From the NCBI GenBank assembly GCA_963808315.1, contig CAWEFK010000024.1:124001-188000 (forward strand): 64,000 nucleotides of DNA, in the 5' to 3' direction. The DNA is from Palsa-504 sp963808315. Its GTDB lineage: Bacteria > Actinomycetota > Actinomycetes > Streptosporangiales > Streptosporangiaceae. Position 1 is the stretch's first letter; each line of letters begins with the position of its first letter. Both the position numbers and the translations under genes were made by a program. Below, one piece after another: positions 27,657 to 42,174 of the stretch. Under the pieces are notes generated by a model. It worked only from the letters and a program-made list of their open reading frames with translations, had not been told where the DNA came from and ran no database searches.

Positions 27657-28442
27657 ATGCCCGTGCTGCGCAGGGAGTTCGCGCTGGTGCTGCTGCTCGG
27701 CGCGGCGGGGGCCGGGCTGGTGGTGCTCGCGGCACGCCAGGCCTGGGCGCAGGCGATCTTCGTCTCGCCGCATCCGCTGCCCGCGCAGGATTTCTCCGTC
27801 ACCGGCCAGAGCTCGCCCCGCTCGGCGAGCGCGCTCGCGCTCGCGGCGCTGGCCTGCCTGGCCGCCGTGATCGCGACCAGGGGCGTGATCAGGCGCGTCG
27901 CCGGCGCGCTGCTGGCCTTGCTCGGGGCCGGCGCGGTGGCCGCTGCGGCGACCGGGGTGCGGGCATCGGCCGTGCTCGCGGCGGCCCGGGCCAGCGCCTC
28001 AAGCGGCGCCCTGGGCGGCTCGACGACGAGCGGCACCTCGCCGGGCAACGCCAGCCATGCCGTCGTCATCGCCGGCGCATCGGGTCATGCCGTCATGGCC
28101 GGCGCGCCGTGGCGCGCGGTCGCCGTCATCGGCGCGGTCGCGATCATCGCTGCGGGCCTGGCCACCGTGGCCCGCGGGCCACGCTGGCCGGTCATGTCAG
28201 CCCGCTTCGACCGGGAGGGCCAGCGACCCAGCCGGGCACCCAAGCGAACCGATTCCGCGACGATGTGGGAGTCGCTGAGCCAGGACATCGACCCCACCCT
28301 GGAAGGCCCAACTCGATGGCGGGACCAGAACCCGCGGCTGAGGCCGGGCCCGTCTCCGTGCTGCTGGCCGAGCATGAGCCAGAAGTCGCCGAGATGTCGG
28401 CTCGCTACCTGCGCAGGGACGGACTCGGAGTCCGCCTGGTGA
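27657..28442 (+). CDS. Trp biosynthesis-associated membrane protein (TIGR02234-like)
   Basis: ATG 27657 gives MPVLRREFALVLLLGAAGAG, and the product has four membrane segments at about residues 7-24, 50-70, 80-100 and 150-172. Between hisI and trpC this position is occupied in Streptomyces by a small Trp-associated membrane protein, and the cytoplasmic tail TMWESLSQDIDPTLEG matches its usual ending. The open frame continues to 28442 into the next gene; the natural stop is probably near 28315 and obscured by a sequence error. Function is unknown beyond its linkage to trp genes. Confidence 0.7.
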   Translation: MPVLRREFALVLLLGAAGAGLVVLAARQAWAQAIFVSPHPLPAQDFSVTGQSSPRSASALALAALACLAAVIATRGVIRRVAGALLALLGAGAVAAAATGVRASAVLAAARASASSGALGGSTTSGTSPGNASHAVVIAGASGHAVMAGAPWRAVAVIGAVAIIAAGLATVARGPRWPVMSARFDREGQRPSRAPKRTDSATMWESLSQDIDPTLEGPTRWRDQNPRLRPGPSPCCWPSMSQKSPRCRLATCAGTDSESAW

Positions 28443-28997
28443 CCACGCCGGAGACGGCGCTGGACGAGCTGACCCACGGTCCCGATGCCGCGGCCGTGCT
28501 TGACCTGACCATGCCCGGGCTTGACCCGCGGCGCGTTCGCCGGGCGCTGCGTACCCCGGTCGATCTTCCTGGTGTCCGGCCCCAGGCCGCGCGGCCTGGC
28601 CCGGGCCGGCGCGCGCCGCTGGCTTCGCCGGCCCTTCAGCCCCCGGCAGCTGGCCGGCACGGTCCGCGACGTGCTGACCATGCCACAGCACGCGCCCCTG
28701 GCCGACCGCAGCGCAGGCGGGCTGCGGATGGACGGGCCTAGCCGGACCGCGATCGCGGGCGGCGAGCCGGTGCCGCTGACCGTGACCGAGTTCGCCATCC
28801 TCGCGGCCATGATGGATCACCCGGGCCGGGTGCTTTCCCGGCGATCGCTGCTCGCCGCGGCCGGTCGCGAGGCGGCCGGCGACCGGGCCGCTGACGTGTA
28901 CATCGCCCAGCTCAGGGCCAAGATCGGACCGGCCGCGGTGATCAGGACCGTCCGCGGCGCGGGCTACGCGCTTGACCCCGTACAGGGGGGTCAGTAA
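28316..28997 (+). CDS. OmpR/PhoB-type regulator with degenerate receiver, one frameshift
   Basis: ATG 28316 starts MAGPEPAAEAGPVSVLLAEH. The receiver domain keeps an aspartate at residue 63 (AVLDLTMPG), but its acid pocket reads AEHE instead of paired acids, and after the frame change near 28560 (extra G in GTCGATC) the usual switch lysine is replaced in GARRWLRRPFS. The winged-helix effector domain LTVTEFAILAAMMDHPGRVL through VIRTVRGAGYAL is normal. Corrected length is about 226 residues. I infer phosphorylation-independent activity. Placement between the Trp-associated gene and trpC makes trp control possible; no histidine kinase gene is adjacent. Confidence 0.8.
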
Positions 28998-29070
28998 CCA
29001 AGGGCACATGGGCCGCGGGGCTACGATCAGTGGCGCAACAGTACCGATTTTGAGGGGACGATGTAACCGC

Positions 29071-29880
29071 GTGAGTGTGCTCGACGAGATCCTTGACGGC
29101 GTGCGTGCCGATCTCGCCGAACGGCAGCGGCAGGTCTCTCTAGATCATCTGAAGGAGATGGCGCGGCGTGCGCCGTCTCCCCGGGACGCGATGGCCGCGC
29201 TGAAGGCGGAAGGCGTCAGCGTGATCGCCGAGGTCAAGCGGGCCAGCCCGTCCCGCGGCCAGATGGCGACCATCGCCGATCCGGCCGCGCTGGCCGCCGA
29301 TTACGAGGCCGGCGGCGCGAAGATCATCAGCGTGCTGACCGAATCGCGGCGGTTCGGCGGGTCGCTCGACGATCTGGATGCGGTGCGCCGGGCCGTCCAG
29401 GTGCCGGTGCTGCGCAAAGACTTCGTGGTCAGCTCCTACCAGCTGTGGGAGGCTCGCGCCCACGGCGCGGACGTGGTGCTGCTTATCGTGGCCGCGCTGG
29501 AGCAGAGCGCGCTGATCTCCCTGGTCGAGCGGGCGGTTTCGATCGGCCTGCTGCCGCTGGTGGAAGTGCACGCCGAGGCCGAACTTGACCGGGCCCTGGA
29601 CGCGGGCGCCACCGTCATCGGCGTGAATGCGCGTAATCTGGTCACCCTCGCGGTGGATCGCGGCATTTTCGGCCAGATGGCGGGCCGGATACCCGACGGC
29701 ATCGTTAAGGTGGCTGAGTCTGGCGTCCGCGGCCCGCGCGATCTGCTCGCCTATGCCGCATCCGGCGCCGACGCCGTGCTCGTCGGGGAGAGCCTGGTCA
29801 CCGAGAAAGACCCGCGCTGCGCGGTCGCCGACCTGGTGACCGCGGGCTCGCACCCCGCACTGCGAGGGGAAAAGGAATGA
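29071..29880 (+). CDS. trpC: Indole-3-glycerol phosphate synthase
   Basis: TrpC closes the indole ring from CdRP. GTG 29071 has GAGGGGACG upstream and yields MSVLDEILDGVRADLAERQ, 269 residues. Catalytic and phosphate motifs are VIAEVKRASPSRG (Lys and Glu), VLRKDFVVSSYQ with the general-acid Lys, LVEVHAEAEL, IGVNARNL and VAESGVRG. The frame is intact, and the stop overlaps the trpB ATG. Confidence 0.95.
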   Translation: MSVLDEILDGVRADLAERQRQVSLDHLKEMARRAPSPRDAMAALKAEGVSVIAEVKRASPSRGQMATIADPAALAADYEAGGAKIISVLTESRRFGGSLDDLDAVRRAVQVPVLRKDFVVSSYQLWEARAHGADVVLLIVAALEQSALISLVERAVSIGLLPLVEVHAEAELDRALDAGATVIGVNARNLVTLAVDRGIFGQMAGRIPDGIVKVAESGVRGPRDLLAYAASGADAVLVGESLVTEKDPRCAVADLVTAGSHPALRGEKE

Positions 29881-31208
29881 CCGAGACCGCCACCCAGGAC
29901 GCGGTCGCCTGGCACGCCGGTCCCGCCCGGCACGCCGGGCCGGCCGAGCCCGATATCGCTCCGGTTCCCGACGCTTCCGGGCACTTCGTGGTCGGCGCGG
30001 TCGAGGCGGTAGGAAACGCCAATCCGGCGGAGCTGACCTGGCTGCTCCTGGCGTGGCCTACGGCGGCCGGTTTGCTCCCGAGGCACTGATGACCGCCCTG
30101 GACGAGCTGGCCGTCGCGTACGAGCAGGCCCGCAAGGACCCGGCCTTCCGGGCCGAGCTTGACGGGCTGCTCCGCGGGTACGCCGCCCGGCCGACGCTGC
30201 TGACCGAGGCTAAGCGGTTCAGCCAGCAGGCCGGCGGCTGCACGGTGCTGCTCAAGCGCGAGGACCTCACCCATACCGGGTCGCACAAGATCAATAACGT
30301 GCTCGGCCAGGTGCTGCTGGCCAAGCGGATGGGTAAGACGCGGGTCATCGCCGAGACCGGGGCCGGCCAGCATGGCGTGGCCACCGCGACCGCGTGCGCG
30401 CTGCTCGGCTTGGACTGCGCCGTCTACATGGGCGAGGAGGACACGCACAGGCAGGCGCTGAACGTGTCCCGGATGCGCATGCTCGGCGCCGAGGTGATAC
30501 CGGTCACCACCGGCACGCGGACGCTCAAGGACGCCATGAACGAGGCGTTCCGCGACTGGGTGACCACGGTGGCGACCACGCACTACTGCATCGGCTCGGT
30601 CGGCGGCCCGCACCCGTTCCCGATGATGGTCAGGGACTTTCAGCGGGTGATCGGGCTGGAGGCGCGCGAGCAGGTATGCGAGGCCACCGGCAGGCTGCCG
30701 GACGCGGTGATCGCCTGCGTCGGCGGCGGCTCCAACGCCATCGGCATCTTCCACGCCTTCATCCCGGACACCGGCGTGCGCCTGATCGGCTGCGAGGCGG
30801 GCGGTGACGGCGTGGATACAGGACGTCACGCGGCCACCCTCACCAGCGGGTCCCAGGGCGTGCTGCACGGCATGCGCACCTTCGTCCTGCAGGACTCGGA
30901 AGGCCAGACGAGCAGCACCCATTCCATCTCGGCGGGGCTGGATTACCCGGGCGTCGGGCCCGGAGCACGTCTGGCTGATGGAAACCGGCCGGGCCGAGTA
31001 CCGTGCCGTCACCGACGCCGAGGCCATGAACGCGTTCTCCGTGCTGTGCCGTAGCGAGGGCATTATCCCGGCCATCGAGTCGGCGCACGCGCTGGCCGGC
31101 GCGCTCCAGATCGGCCGCGAGCTCGGCCCGGACGGCCTCATCGTGGTCAACCTCTCCGGCCGGGGTGATAAGGACGTCGATACCGCCTCCAAGTGGTTCG
31201 GGGTGTGA
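29877..31208 (+). CDS. trpB: Tryptophan synthase beta chain, frameshifts and an N-terminal insertion
   Basis: TrpB condenses indole with serine using PLP. ATG 29877 overlaps trpC (ATGA). The start is read to PDASGHF, after which TrpB normally continues straight into YGGRFAPEAL; here about 25 codons (VVGAVEAVGNANPAELTWLL and onward) intervene and the frame changes near 30050. The core is clear: LLKREDLTHTGSHKINN with the PLP lysine, ETGAGQHG, VGGGSNAIG for the phosphate, and EGQTSSTHS. A second shift near 30960 leads to GPEHVWLMETGRAEY and the stop at 31208. Without the insertion the length is about 415 residues. Confidence 0.93.
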
Positions 31209-31212
31209 CGCC

Positions 31213-32026
31213 ATGACGAGTACGGGCCTGACCAGCGCCGTCACGACGGCCTTCGGCAAGGCCAGCGCGGACAACCGCGCCGCGCTCGTCGGCTACCTGC
31301 CCGCCGGGTTCCCCACCGTGGACGGCGCCATCGAGGCCGCCCGGGTCATGGCGGACGACCGGGGCTGACGTCATCGAGATCGGCCTGCCTTACTCCGACC
31401 CGCTGATGGACGGGCCGGTCATCGCCGAGGCGGTGTACCAGGCACTCGCCGCCGGAACGCGGGTGGCCGACGTGCTCCGGACGGTGGAGGCGGTCGCGGC
31501 CGGCGGGACCGCCGTCCTGGTCATGACCTACTGGAATCCGGTCGACAGGTACGGGGTGCGCGCCTTCGCCCGCGACCTGGCCGCGGCGGGCGGTTCGGGG
31601 CTGATCACCCCCGACCTCACCGTGGAAGAAGCAGGCCCGTGGCTGGCGGCCTCCGATGAGTTCGACCTGGACCGGGTGTTCCTGGTCGCGCCGAGCTCCA
31701 CCGACGAGCGCGTGGCCAAGGTCGCCTCCGCCTGCCGCGGCTTCGTCTACGCCGCCTCGCTGATGGGCATCACCGGCACCAGGGACGCGGTCAGCGGCGA
31801 TGCTTCCGGCCTGGTCAAGCGGATCCGCGAGCACACTGACCTGCCGGTCGCGGTCGGTCTCGGGGTAAGCAACGGCGCCCAGGCCACCCAGGTCGCGGCC
31901 TTCGCCGACGGGGTCATCGTGGGCTCGGCCTACGTCCGTCACCTCGCAGGCCCCGACGGCGTATCCGGGGTCAGGGCCCTCACCACCGAGCTGGCCGCCG
32001 GGGTCCGCCGAACGGCGTCTGCCTGA
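31213..32026 (+). CDS. trpA: Tryptophan synthase alpha chain, one frameshift
   Basis: TrpA cleaves indole-3-glycerol phosphate and passes indole to TrpB. ATG 31213 follows trpB by four bases. The N-terminal part AALVGYLPAGFPTVDGAIEA is in one frame; an extra base near 31360 moves to the frame with ADVIEIGLPYSDPLMDGPVI, which supplies the catalytic Asp. GLITPDLTVEEA, YAASLMGITGTR and VAVGLGVSN complete the barrel. The stop is at 32026; corrected length is about 270 residues. Confidence 0.94.
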
Positions 32027-32056
32027 GTCCTCGGCGACACCGAGTACGCTCGCAAG

Positions 32057-32929
32057 ATGCCGCTCGCGTCGATTCCGAGCCCGGGCCACGCGGCCTGGCG
32101 GCTAGGGCCGCTGTCGCTGCGGGCGTACGCGCTATGCGTCATCGCGGGGATCGTCGTGGCTGTCGTGGTGGCCAGCCTGCGGTACCGGCGCTCGGGCGGG
32201 CCGCCCGGAGTGATTCTCGACGTGGCCGCCTGGGCCGTCCCCTTCGGCGTGGCCGGCGCGCTGGTACACGCTCTCCTCGCTCGACGCCAGGCACGACTTC
32301 ACCCACGCGCACCAGCTATGGCGCGCGGCCACCATAAGCGCCGCCGCTATCGGCGTCCCCGGCGCGGTGGCGCTCGGCGCGGCGGGCGCGTGGGTCGCCT
32401 GCCGGCGGGCGGACCCGGATGTGCGCCTCGGGCTCGGTCGCCGGGCGCCGCGGCACCCGCGGTCGCGTTCGGCTTGGCGGTCGGCGGCCTGGGTAACTGG
32501 TGGGCCCAGCAGTTTTACGGCCATCCCTCGTCGTGGTGGTGGGCGGTGCGGATCTCGCCCGAGCACCGGGTGCCTGGTTATGAGAATTACGCCACATTCC
32601 AGCCCGCGTTCTTGTACCAGTCACTGTGGGAGCTCGCGCTAGGCTTCGCGGTCATCTGGGCGGCCAGGCGGTTCTCACTCGGCGGCGCGCGCACGTTCAT
32701 GCTGTGCGCGGCGGGCTATGCGGTGGGCGGTTTGTGGGTGGAGTCGGTGCGCGTCGGCCCGCTGCCGCACGTTCTGGGCATCCGTTACGGCGCGCTCGGT
32801 GACATCACGGTTTTCGTCGTGGCGGTCGCGGGAATGTACCTGTCTAGACCCAGGCGCAGACCCTCGGCCCGCGCATACCCGAAGCGAGCCCTGGTAGAGG
32901 ATTCGTCCGGTGATGTAATGTCTATGTAA
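32057..32929 (+). CDS. lgt: Prolipoprotein diacylglyceryl transferase, two compensating frameshifts
   Basis: Lgt attaches diacylglycerol to the lipobox cysteine before LspA acts. ATG 32057 gives MPLASIPSPGHAAWRLGPLSLRAY with an N-terminal membrane helix. From about 32262 to 32440 the continuous frame codes an Arg-rich stretch; the next frame gives the expected YTLSSLDARHDF and a membrane helix (AIGVPGAVALGAAGAWVAC). The original frame then resumes with GGLGNWWAQQFYG and ATFQPAFLYQSLWELALG, the conserved lipid-binding and catalytic region. It follows trpA as in Streptomyces. A Pro/Arg tail closes the 290-residue frame. Confidence 0.9.
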   Translation: MPLASIPSPGHAAWRLGPLSLRAYALCVIAGIVVAVVVASLRYRRSGGPPGVILDVAAWAVPFGVAGALVHALLARRQARLHPRAPAMARGHHKRRRYRRPRRGGARRGGRVGRLPAGGPGCAPRARSPGAAAPAVAFGLAVGGLGNWWAQQFYGHPSSWWWAVRISPEHRVPGYENYATFQPAFLYQSLWELALGFAVIWAARRFSLGGARTFMLCAAGYAVGGLWVESVRVGPLPHVLGIRYGALGDITVFVVAVAGMYLSRPRRRPSARAYPKRALVEDSSGDVMSM

Positions 32930-32991
32930 CAGGGCCAGTGTCGTCCCAAGCGCACTGAGGTGGCGTTTTCGAGTGGACGACAGGAGAGCGC

Positions 32992-37547
<4,556 letters not shown>

Positions 37548-37560
37548 AGGGGCGATCATC

Positions 37561-39021
37561 ATGGCTGATCCGAAAGGTTTCATGTCCACGCCACGGGAGA
37601 CGCCGACGCGGCGCCCGGTCGAGCTGAGGCGGCGGGACTGGCACGAGGTATACGAGCCGTTCCCGGCCGGCCGGCTGGAGCGGCAGGCCGGACGGTGCAT
37701 GGACTGCGGCATCCCGTTCTGCCATAACGGCTGCCCGCTGGGCAACCTGATCCCCGAATGGAACGACCTGGTCTGGCGGCACGACTGGCAGGACGCCGCG
37801 GACCGGCTGCACGCCACCAACAACTTCCCCGAGTTCACCGGGCGGCTTTGCCCAGCGCCGTGCGAAGCCGCCTGTGTGCTCGGGATCAACGCCTTCGATG
37901 GACCCGGTCACGATCAAGCAGGTCGAGGTGGAGATCATCGACCGGGCCTTCGCCTCCGGCTGGGTCGTCCCGCTGCCCCCGGCCACGCTGACCGGACGCG
38001 CGGTGGCGGTGATCGGGTCGGGTCCGGCCGGGCTGGCCGCTGCCCAGCAGCTGACCCGGGCTGGGCACGCGGTGACGGTCTTCGAGCGCGACGAGGCGCC
38101 CGGGGGGCTGCTGCGGTACGGCATCCCCGAGTTCAAGATGGAGAAGCGGCACCTGGACCGGCGGCTGGATCAGATGCGGGCCGAAGGCACCGAGTTCCGC
38201 TGCGGCGTCGAGGGCGGGACCGACATCACCGCCGGTGAACTGCGGGCCCGCTTCGACGCGGTCGTGCTGTGCGGTGGCGCGCGGGTGCCCCGCGACCTGC
38301 CGCTGCCCGGGCGGTCGCTGGACGGGATCCACCAGGCCATGGACTACCTGCCGCTGTCCAACCGGGTGGTCGCCGCCGATCCCGCGGCCCCGGCCGAGCC
38401 GGCCGATCAGCGCCCGCGGCCGCCACGTGGTCATCATCGGCGGCGGCGACACCGGCGCGGACTGCCTCGGCACCGCGCACCGGCAGGGCGCCGGCGTCGG
38501 TGACGCAACTGGAGATCATGCCGCGGCCGCCCGAGTCCCGGCCCGGCCACCAGCCCTGGCCGACCTACCCGATGCTCTACCGGGTCTCCAGCGCGCACGA
38601 GGAAGGCGGCGACCGTACCTACGCCGTATCCACGCTGGAGTTCCTCGGCGACCGCGATGGCCGGGTGCGCGCGCTGCGGCTGGCCGAAGCGCAGGGCTTC
38701 GACCCGGTGCCTGGTACCGAGCGTGAGCTGCCGTGCGACCTGGTGCTGCTGGCGATGGGCTTCACCGGTTCTGAGCGTCCGGGCCTGCTCACCGAGCTTG
38801 GCGTCGATTTCGACCAGCGGGGCAACGTGGGTCGCGATGACTCCTACGCCACCTCCGTCCCCGGCGTGTTCGCCGCGGGCGACATGGGCCGCGGCCAGTC
38901 GCTGATCGTCTGGGCCATCGCCGAGGGCCGCAGCGCCGCCTCGGCCGTCGACCGCTACCTGTGCGGCGACCGGGATCGGCCGGCCTGCCGGCCCCGATCA
39001 CGCCCACGGCCCGCCCGCTGA
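37561..39021 (+). CDS. gltD: Glutamate synthase small subunit, three frameshifts
   Basis: GltD oxidises NADPH and passes electrons through FAD and Fe-S centres to GltB. ATG 37561 follows GGGG and lies 14 bases after gltB. Fe-S ligands appear in CMDCGIPFCHNGCPLGN and LCPAPCEAACVLGIN. The FAD motif is AVIGSGPAGLAAAQQL, and the NADPH motif VVIIGGGDTGADCLG. Frame changes are needed near 37898 (extra T), 38405 and 38490. The C-terminal GVFAAGDMGRGQSLIVWAIAEGR is the second FAD motif. Corrected length is about 485 residues. Confidence 0.94.
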
Positions 39022-39132
39022 CCTGAGCTTGCTCAGCGGCGATCGAAAAGACCAGATGCCATCCGCGCTGACCGCATATTCTCCAGGTAACAGGACCTAA
39101 AGGAATCGACGGGTCAAAGGGGCAGATCGGTG

Positions 39133-40087
39133 ATGACGGCGTGTCCGGAGGGCCACGACTCGGCGAGCGGTAACTTCTGTCATGTTTGCGGACAGCGCAT
39201 CGGCCGGAGTACCCAGCTGCGCACGACGGGGCGGCACCGCGGCCCCGCGCTCGACGCGGCGAACGGCAGCGAACCATGTCCGGGTTGCGGGGCGCCGGTA
39301 TCCGGCGCGTTCTGCGCGGCGTGCGGGTTCGGTCTGAGCGCCCGCAGGTCGGTTGCCTCTTCGGTCCGGCCGGGCGAGGTATCCAGGCCGGATAGCTCCC
39401 CGTCGGGCCCGCCCGAATGGCTGTTCCCGCCGATCTCCAGGCCCCAGTCCCCGCCCTGGAGCCTGGTTGAGCCGGTCTCTCCGGCGCGCCAGGAACCATC
39501 CTGGATGCCGGCGCCTCGTCAGGCGGCTCCCGCGCCCGTCGTCCGGCCTGAGCCGCCGGCGCCTCGTCAGGCGGCTCCCGCGCCCGTCGTCCGGCCTGAG
39601 CGCCGCTAGCGCTCCCGCGCCCGTCCGGCCTGAGGCCTTCTCGCCGGCTTCCTCCGCTCCGCCCACAACCCCTACCCCATCGTTCACTCCAGCCACGTGG
39701 ACCGTCCTGGTCTCGGTGGACCATGCTTACTACGAGAGGATGAGGGAGCACGGCCGGTCCAGTACGGAGGTCGCGTTTCCTGCTCAGCTCTCCGAACGGC
39801 GAATCCCGCTCACCGGCCTCCAGATGCGTATCGGGCGCAGGAGCGCGGCCCGCGAACTCGAGCCGGAGATCGACCTGGCTGAGCCGCCGGTTGACCCGGG
39901 CATCAGCCGCTTGCACGCGATGCTGATCGCCGCGCCGGACGGCACCTGGTCGGTTCTCGACCCGGGCTCGGCCAACGGTACCCTGCTGAACGGCCGCGAG
40001 ATCGCGATCGGGGACCTGCTCGCCTTGCGCGACGGCGACCGGATCAACCTAGGGGCGTGGACCGTCATCTCCGTGCACCGCGGCTAG
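39133..40087 (+). CDS. Zinc-ribbon/FHA domain protein 1, one frameshift
   Basis: ATG 39133 gives MTACPEGHDSASGNFCHVCG, one zinc ribbon, followed by a second (EPCPGCGAPVSGAFCAACG) at about residues 48-66. A Pro-rich linker with a 16-residue tandem repeat comes next. The frame shifts near 39600 into the C-terminal part: a TWTVLVSVDHAYYERM segment and an FHA domain with MRIGRRS, GISRLHAML and DPGSANGTLLNG, which carry the phosphothreonine-binding Arg, Ser, His and Asn. FHA proteins bind kinase-phosphorylated partners; this one is followed by kinase and phosphatase sequence and has a close paralogue at 41276. Confidence 0.85.
39508..39600. repeat. 48-bp tandem repeat in FHA gene linker
   Basis: Two copies with a 48-bp period begin at 39508 and 39556 (CCGGCGCCTCGTCAGGCGGC and onward), encoding PAPRQAAPAPVVRPEP. 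A degenerate third partial copy (GCGCTCCCGCGCCCGTCCGG) follows at about 39610-39635, next to the point where the reading frame is lost. Confidence 0.88.
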
Positions 40088-40224
40088 ATCCTGACGCAGT
40101 TGCGCTACGGGCTGGAACGCAGCTACCGTGCACTGGCCCGGCTGGCCCGGCTGGCCCGGACAAGGGCCGTCGGTTCGAGCTTGTCGACCTGGCCAACGCC
40201 ATCCGACCTAGGACGCTGACATGA
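40088..40224 (+). pseudogene. 3' remnant of a PknG-like serine/threonine kinase
   Basis: Directly after the FHA stop, 45 codons can be read (one frame change near 40160) as LTQLRYGLERSYRALARLA and then DKGRRFELVDLANAIRPRTL, ending in a TGA at 40222-40224. This resembles the C-terminus of mycobacterial PknG, which has LR-G-E-S-R-LAR followed by LVD-AN-RP. The stop overlaps the ATG of the following phosphatase gene (ATGA), as expected of a full upstream gene. The rubredoxin, kinase and most of the TPR domains are missing, so this is a deletion remnant or an assembly deletion. Confidence 0.65.
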
Positions 40225-41260
40225 TGGCCGACCCGCTTCCCACCTGCTCCTCCTGCGGCGAGCAGGTGGCCAGCCACCGACAGCTACTGCGAGGCGTGCG
40301 GGATCGAGCTGGCCGCGCCCCTGGCCAGCATGAGCCCACCCGGGTATGCCGCGCAGTGCCCGGTGTGTTCGGTCGATCCGTCCTCCCCGCCCGGAGCGAT
40401 CAGCGCGGAAGGCTACTGCGAGTCGTGCGGCCGGATGGTGCCATCCGGCCGCGACCACGTGGAACTCGACCTCGGCATGCTGGCCGGTGTCACCGACCGG
40501 GGGCTGCGCCATCCGCGCAACGAGGACGCGATGGCGCTCGCGGCCGCCGACACGCCGGACGGCCCGGTCGTGGTGGCGGTGGTCTGCGACGGCGTGTCCA
40601 CCTCGCCCCGGGCCGACGAGGCGTCGCTGGCGGGCAGCCAGGCCGCGGTGCGGATGCTGCTGACCTCGGTCCGGCGCGGCGATGACCCGCAGGAGGCCTC
40701 GCTGGCCGCGGTGAGCCAGGCCCACCTGGCCCTGACCAGCCTGGGCTCCTCGGCGCAGGCGCCGTCCGCCACCTACATCTCGGCGACCATCAGCGGTGAC
40801 GGCGTGACCTTGTGCTGGCTCGGTGACAGCCGCGCGTACTGGCTCGCGTCCGACCCCAAGCGCCTGACCACGGACGACTCGCTCGCCGAGGAACTGGTCG
40901 CCCGCGGCGAGCTCGACCGAGGCCGAGGCCATGGCCACGCCGCAGGCGCACGTCATCACCCGCTGGCTCGGCGCCGATCTTACTCATCCGCAGGCCCATG
41001 TGGCGCGATTCGAGCCACCCGGTCCCGGTGTGGTGCTGATCTGCTCGGACGGGCTCTGGAACTACCGGCCCGACGCGGCGGGCCTGGCCAAGCTCGCGCT
41101 CCCGGTTGCGCTCACCGACCCGCTCAGCGCGGCGGTGGCCATGGTGAATTTCGCGATCGAGGCCGGCGGCACGGACAATATCACCGTGGTCCTGGCGCCC
41201 TTCCCGCTGCGGCGGGCCGGGCACAAGGCGGAGCACGACGGTCTTGGCGAACCCGGGTAA
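40221..41260 (+). CDS. PP2C-type protein phosphatase 1 with N-terminal zinc ribbons, two frameshifts
   Basis: ATG 40221 overlaps the kinase-remnant stop. The N-terminus has zinc-ribbon pairs (CSSCGEQ, then after a shift near 40275 YCEACG, CPVCS and YCESCG). The PPM phosphatase domain has GLRHPRNEDAMAL, VVAVVCDGVS, LCWLGDSRAYW, and after a second shift near 40920 LICSDGLWNY and GGTDNITVVL, which together hold the metal-binding aspartates. It probably reverses Ser/Thr phosphorylation in the same pathway as the adjacent FHA proteins. Corrected length is about 346 residues; no membrane segment. Confidence 0.85.
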
Positions 41261-41275
41261 GGGGAGGAGGCGGCG

Positions 41276-42092
41276 ATGACGATATGTCTCAACGGCCACG
41301 ATTCGGTCAGCGATGATTTCTGCGACGTGTGCGGCATGCGCCTGGCCGGGCCTCCGGCGACCCCCGCGACCCCCGCCGCCGGCCTATCCCCCGGCGCGCA
41401 CCGGTCCGGCCGCGCGGTCGCCGGCGACGAACCCTGCCCCAGATGCGGCACCATCAGGTCTGGCCAGTTCTGCGAGGCGTGCGGCTTCAACTTCGGTAAC
41501 CCCCGGCCCGGCCCCGCCTACACCCCCGCCCGTCCCAGTTTCACTCCGGCCAGCCCCAGTTTCACTCCGGCCAGTCCCAGATTCACCCCCGCCGCTCCAC
41601 CCGAGGAGCCGCCCGCCCCGGCCCCGGCTCCGGCCCCGGCTCGGCCCCGCCGCCCGCGCCGTCGTCCTCGTTCCCGTACCCCCAGATCACCTGGACCGCG
41701 GTGGTGGGCGCGGACCGCGGCTACTACGAACAGGTGCAGGCGGTCAGCGGTCTCGATAGCGGCGTCGGTGCCGTTTCCTTCCCACTGCGCCGAACGGCGG
41801 TTCGCCCTGCTGGGCAAGCAGATGCGGATCGGGCGGCGGAGTGTGTCACGAGGCCTCGCGCCCGAGATCGACCTGACCGGGCCGCCCGGCTGACCCGGGG
41901 ATCAGCCGTCTGCACGCGGTCCTGGTCGCGGCGTCGGATGGCGACTGGGCGGTCCTCGACCCGGGATCGGCCAACGGGACGCTCGTAAACGGCACCATGA
42001 TCCCGGCCGGGAACCAGGTGCCCCTGCACGACGGAGATCGCATCAACCTCGGCGCCTGGACCGCCATCACCGTCCACCGGGACGGCTCGTGA
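41276..42092 (+). CDS. Zinc-ribbon/FHA domain protein 2, three frameshifts
   Basis: ATG 41276 sits behind GGGGAGGAGG and starts MTICLNGHDSVSDDFCDVCG, closely matching the FHA gene at 39133. The second zinc ribbon is EPCPRCGTIRSGQFCEACG. A linker with PSFTPA repeats follows. The FHA part is spread over three frames: TWTAVVGADRGYYEQVQ (frame change near 41650), FALLGKQMRIGRRSVSRG (near 41785), and after 41888 GISRLHAVLVAASDG and DPGSANGTLVNG, stopping at 42090-42092. Domain order and spacing are the same as in its paralogue. Confidence 0.82.
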
Positions 42093-42174
42093 CCCGCTTG
42101 TTAGGAAATTCCGGTCCGTAGTGGCAGGTATCGGGTGTTCGCTGATAACAGCGGACGATTCTAGGCACTAACGT

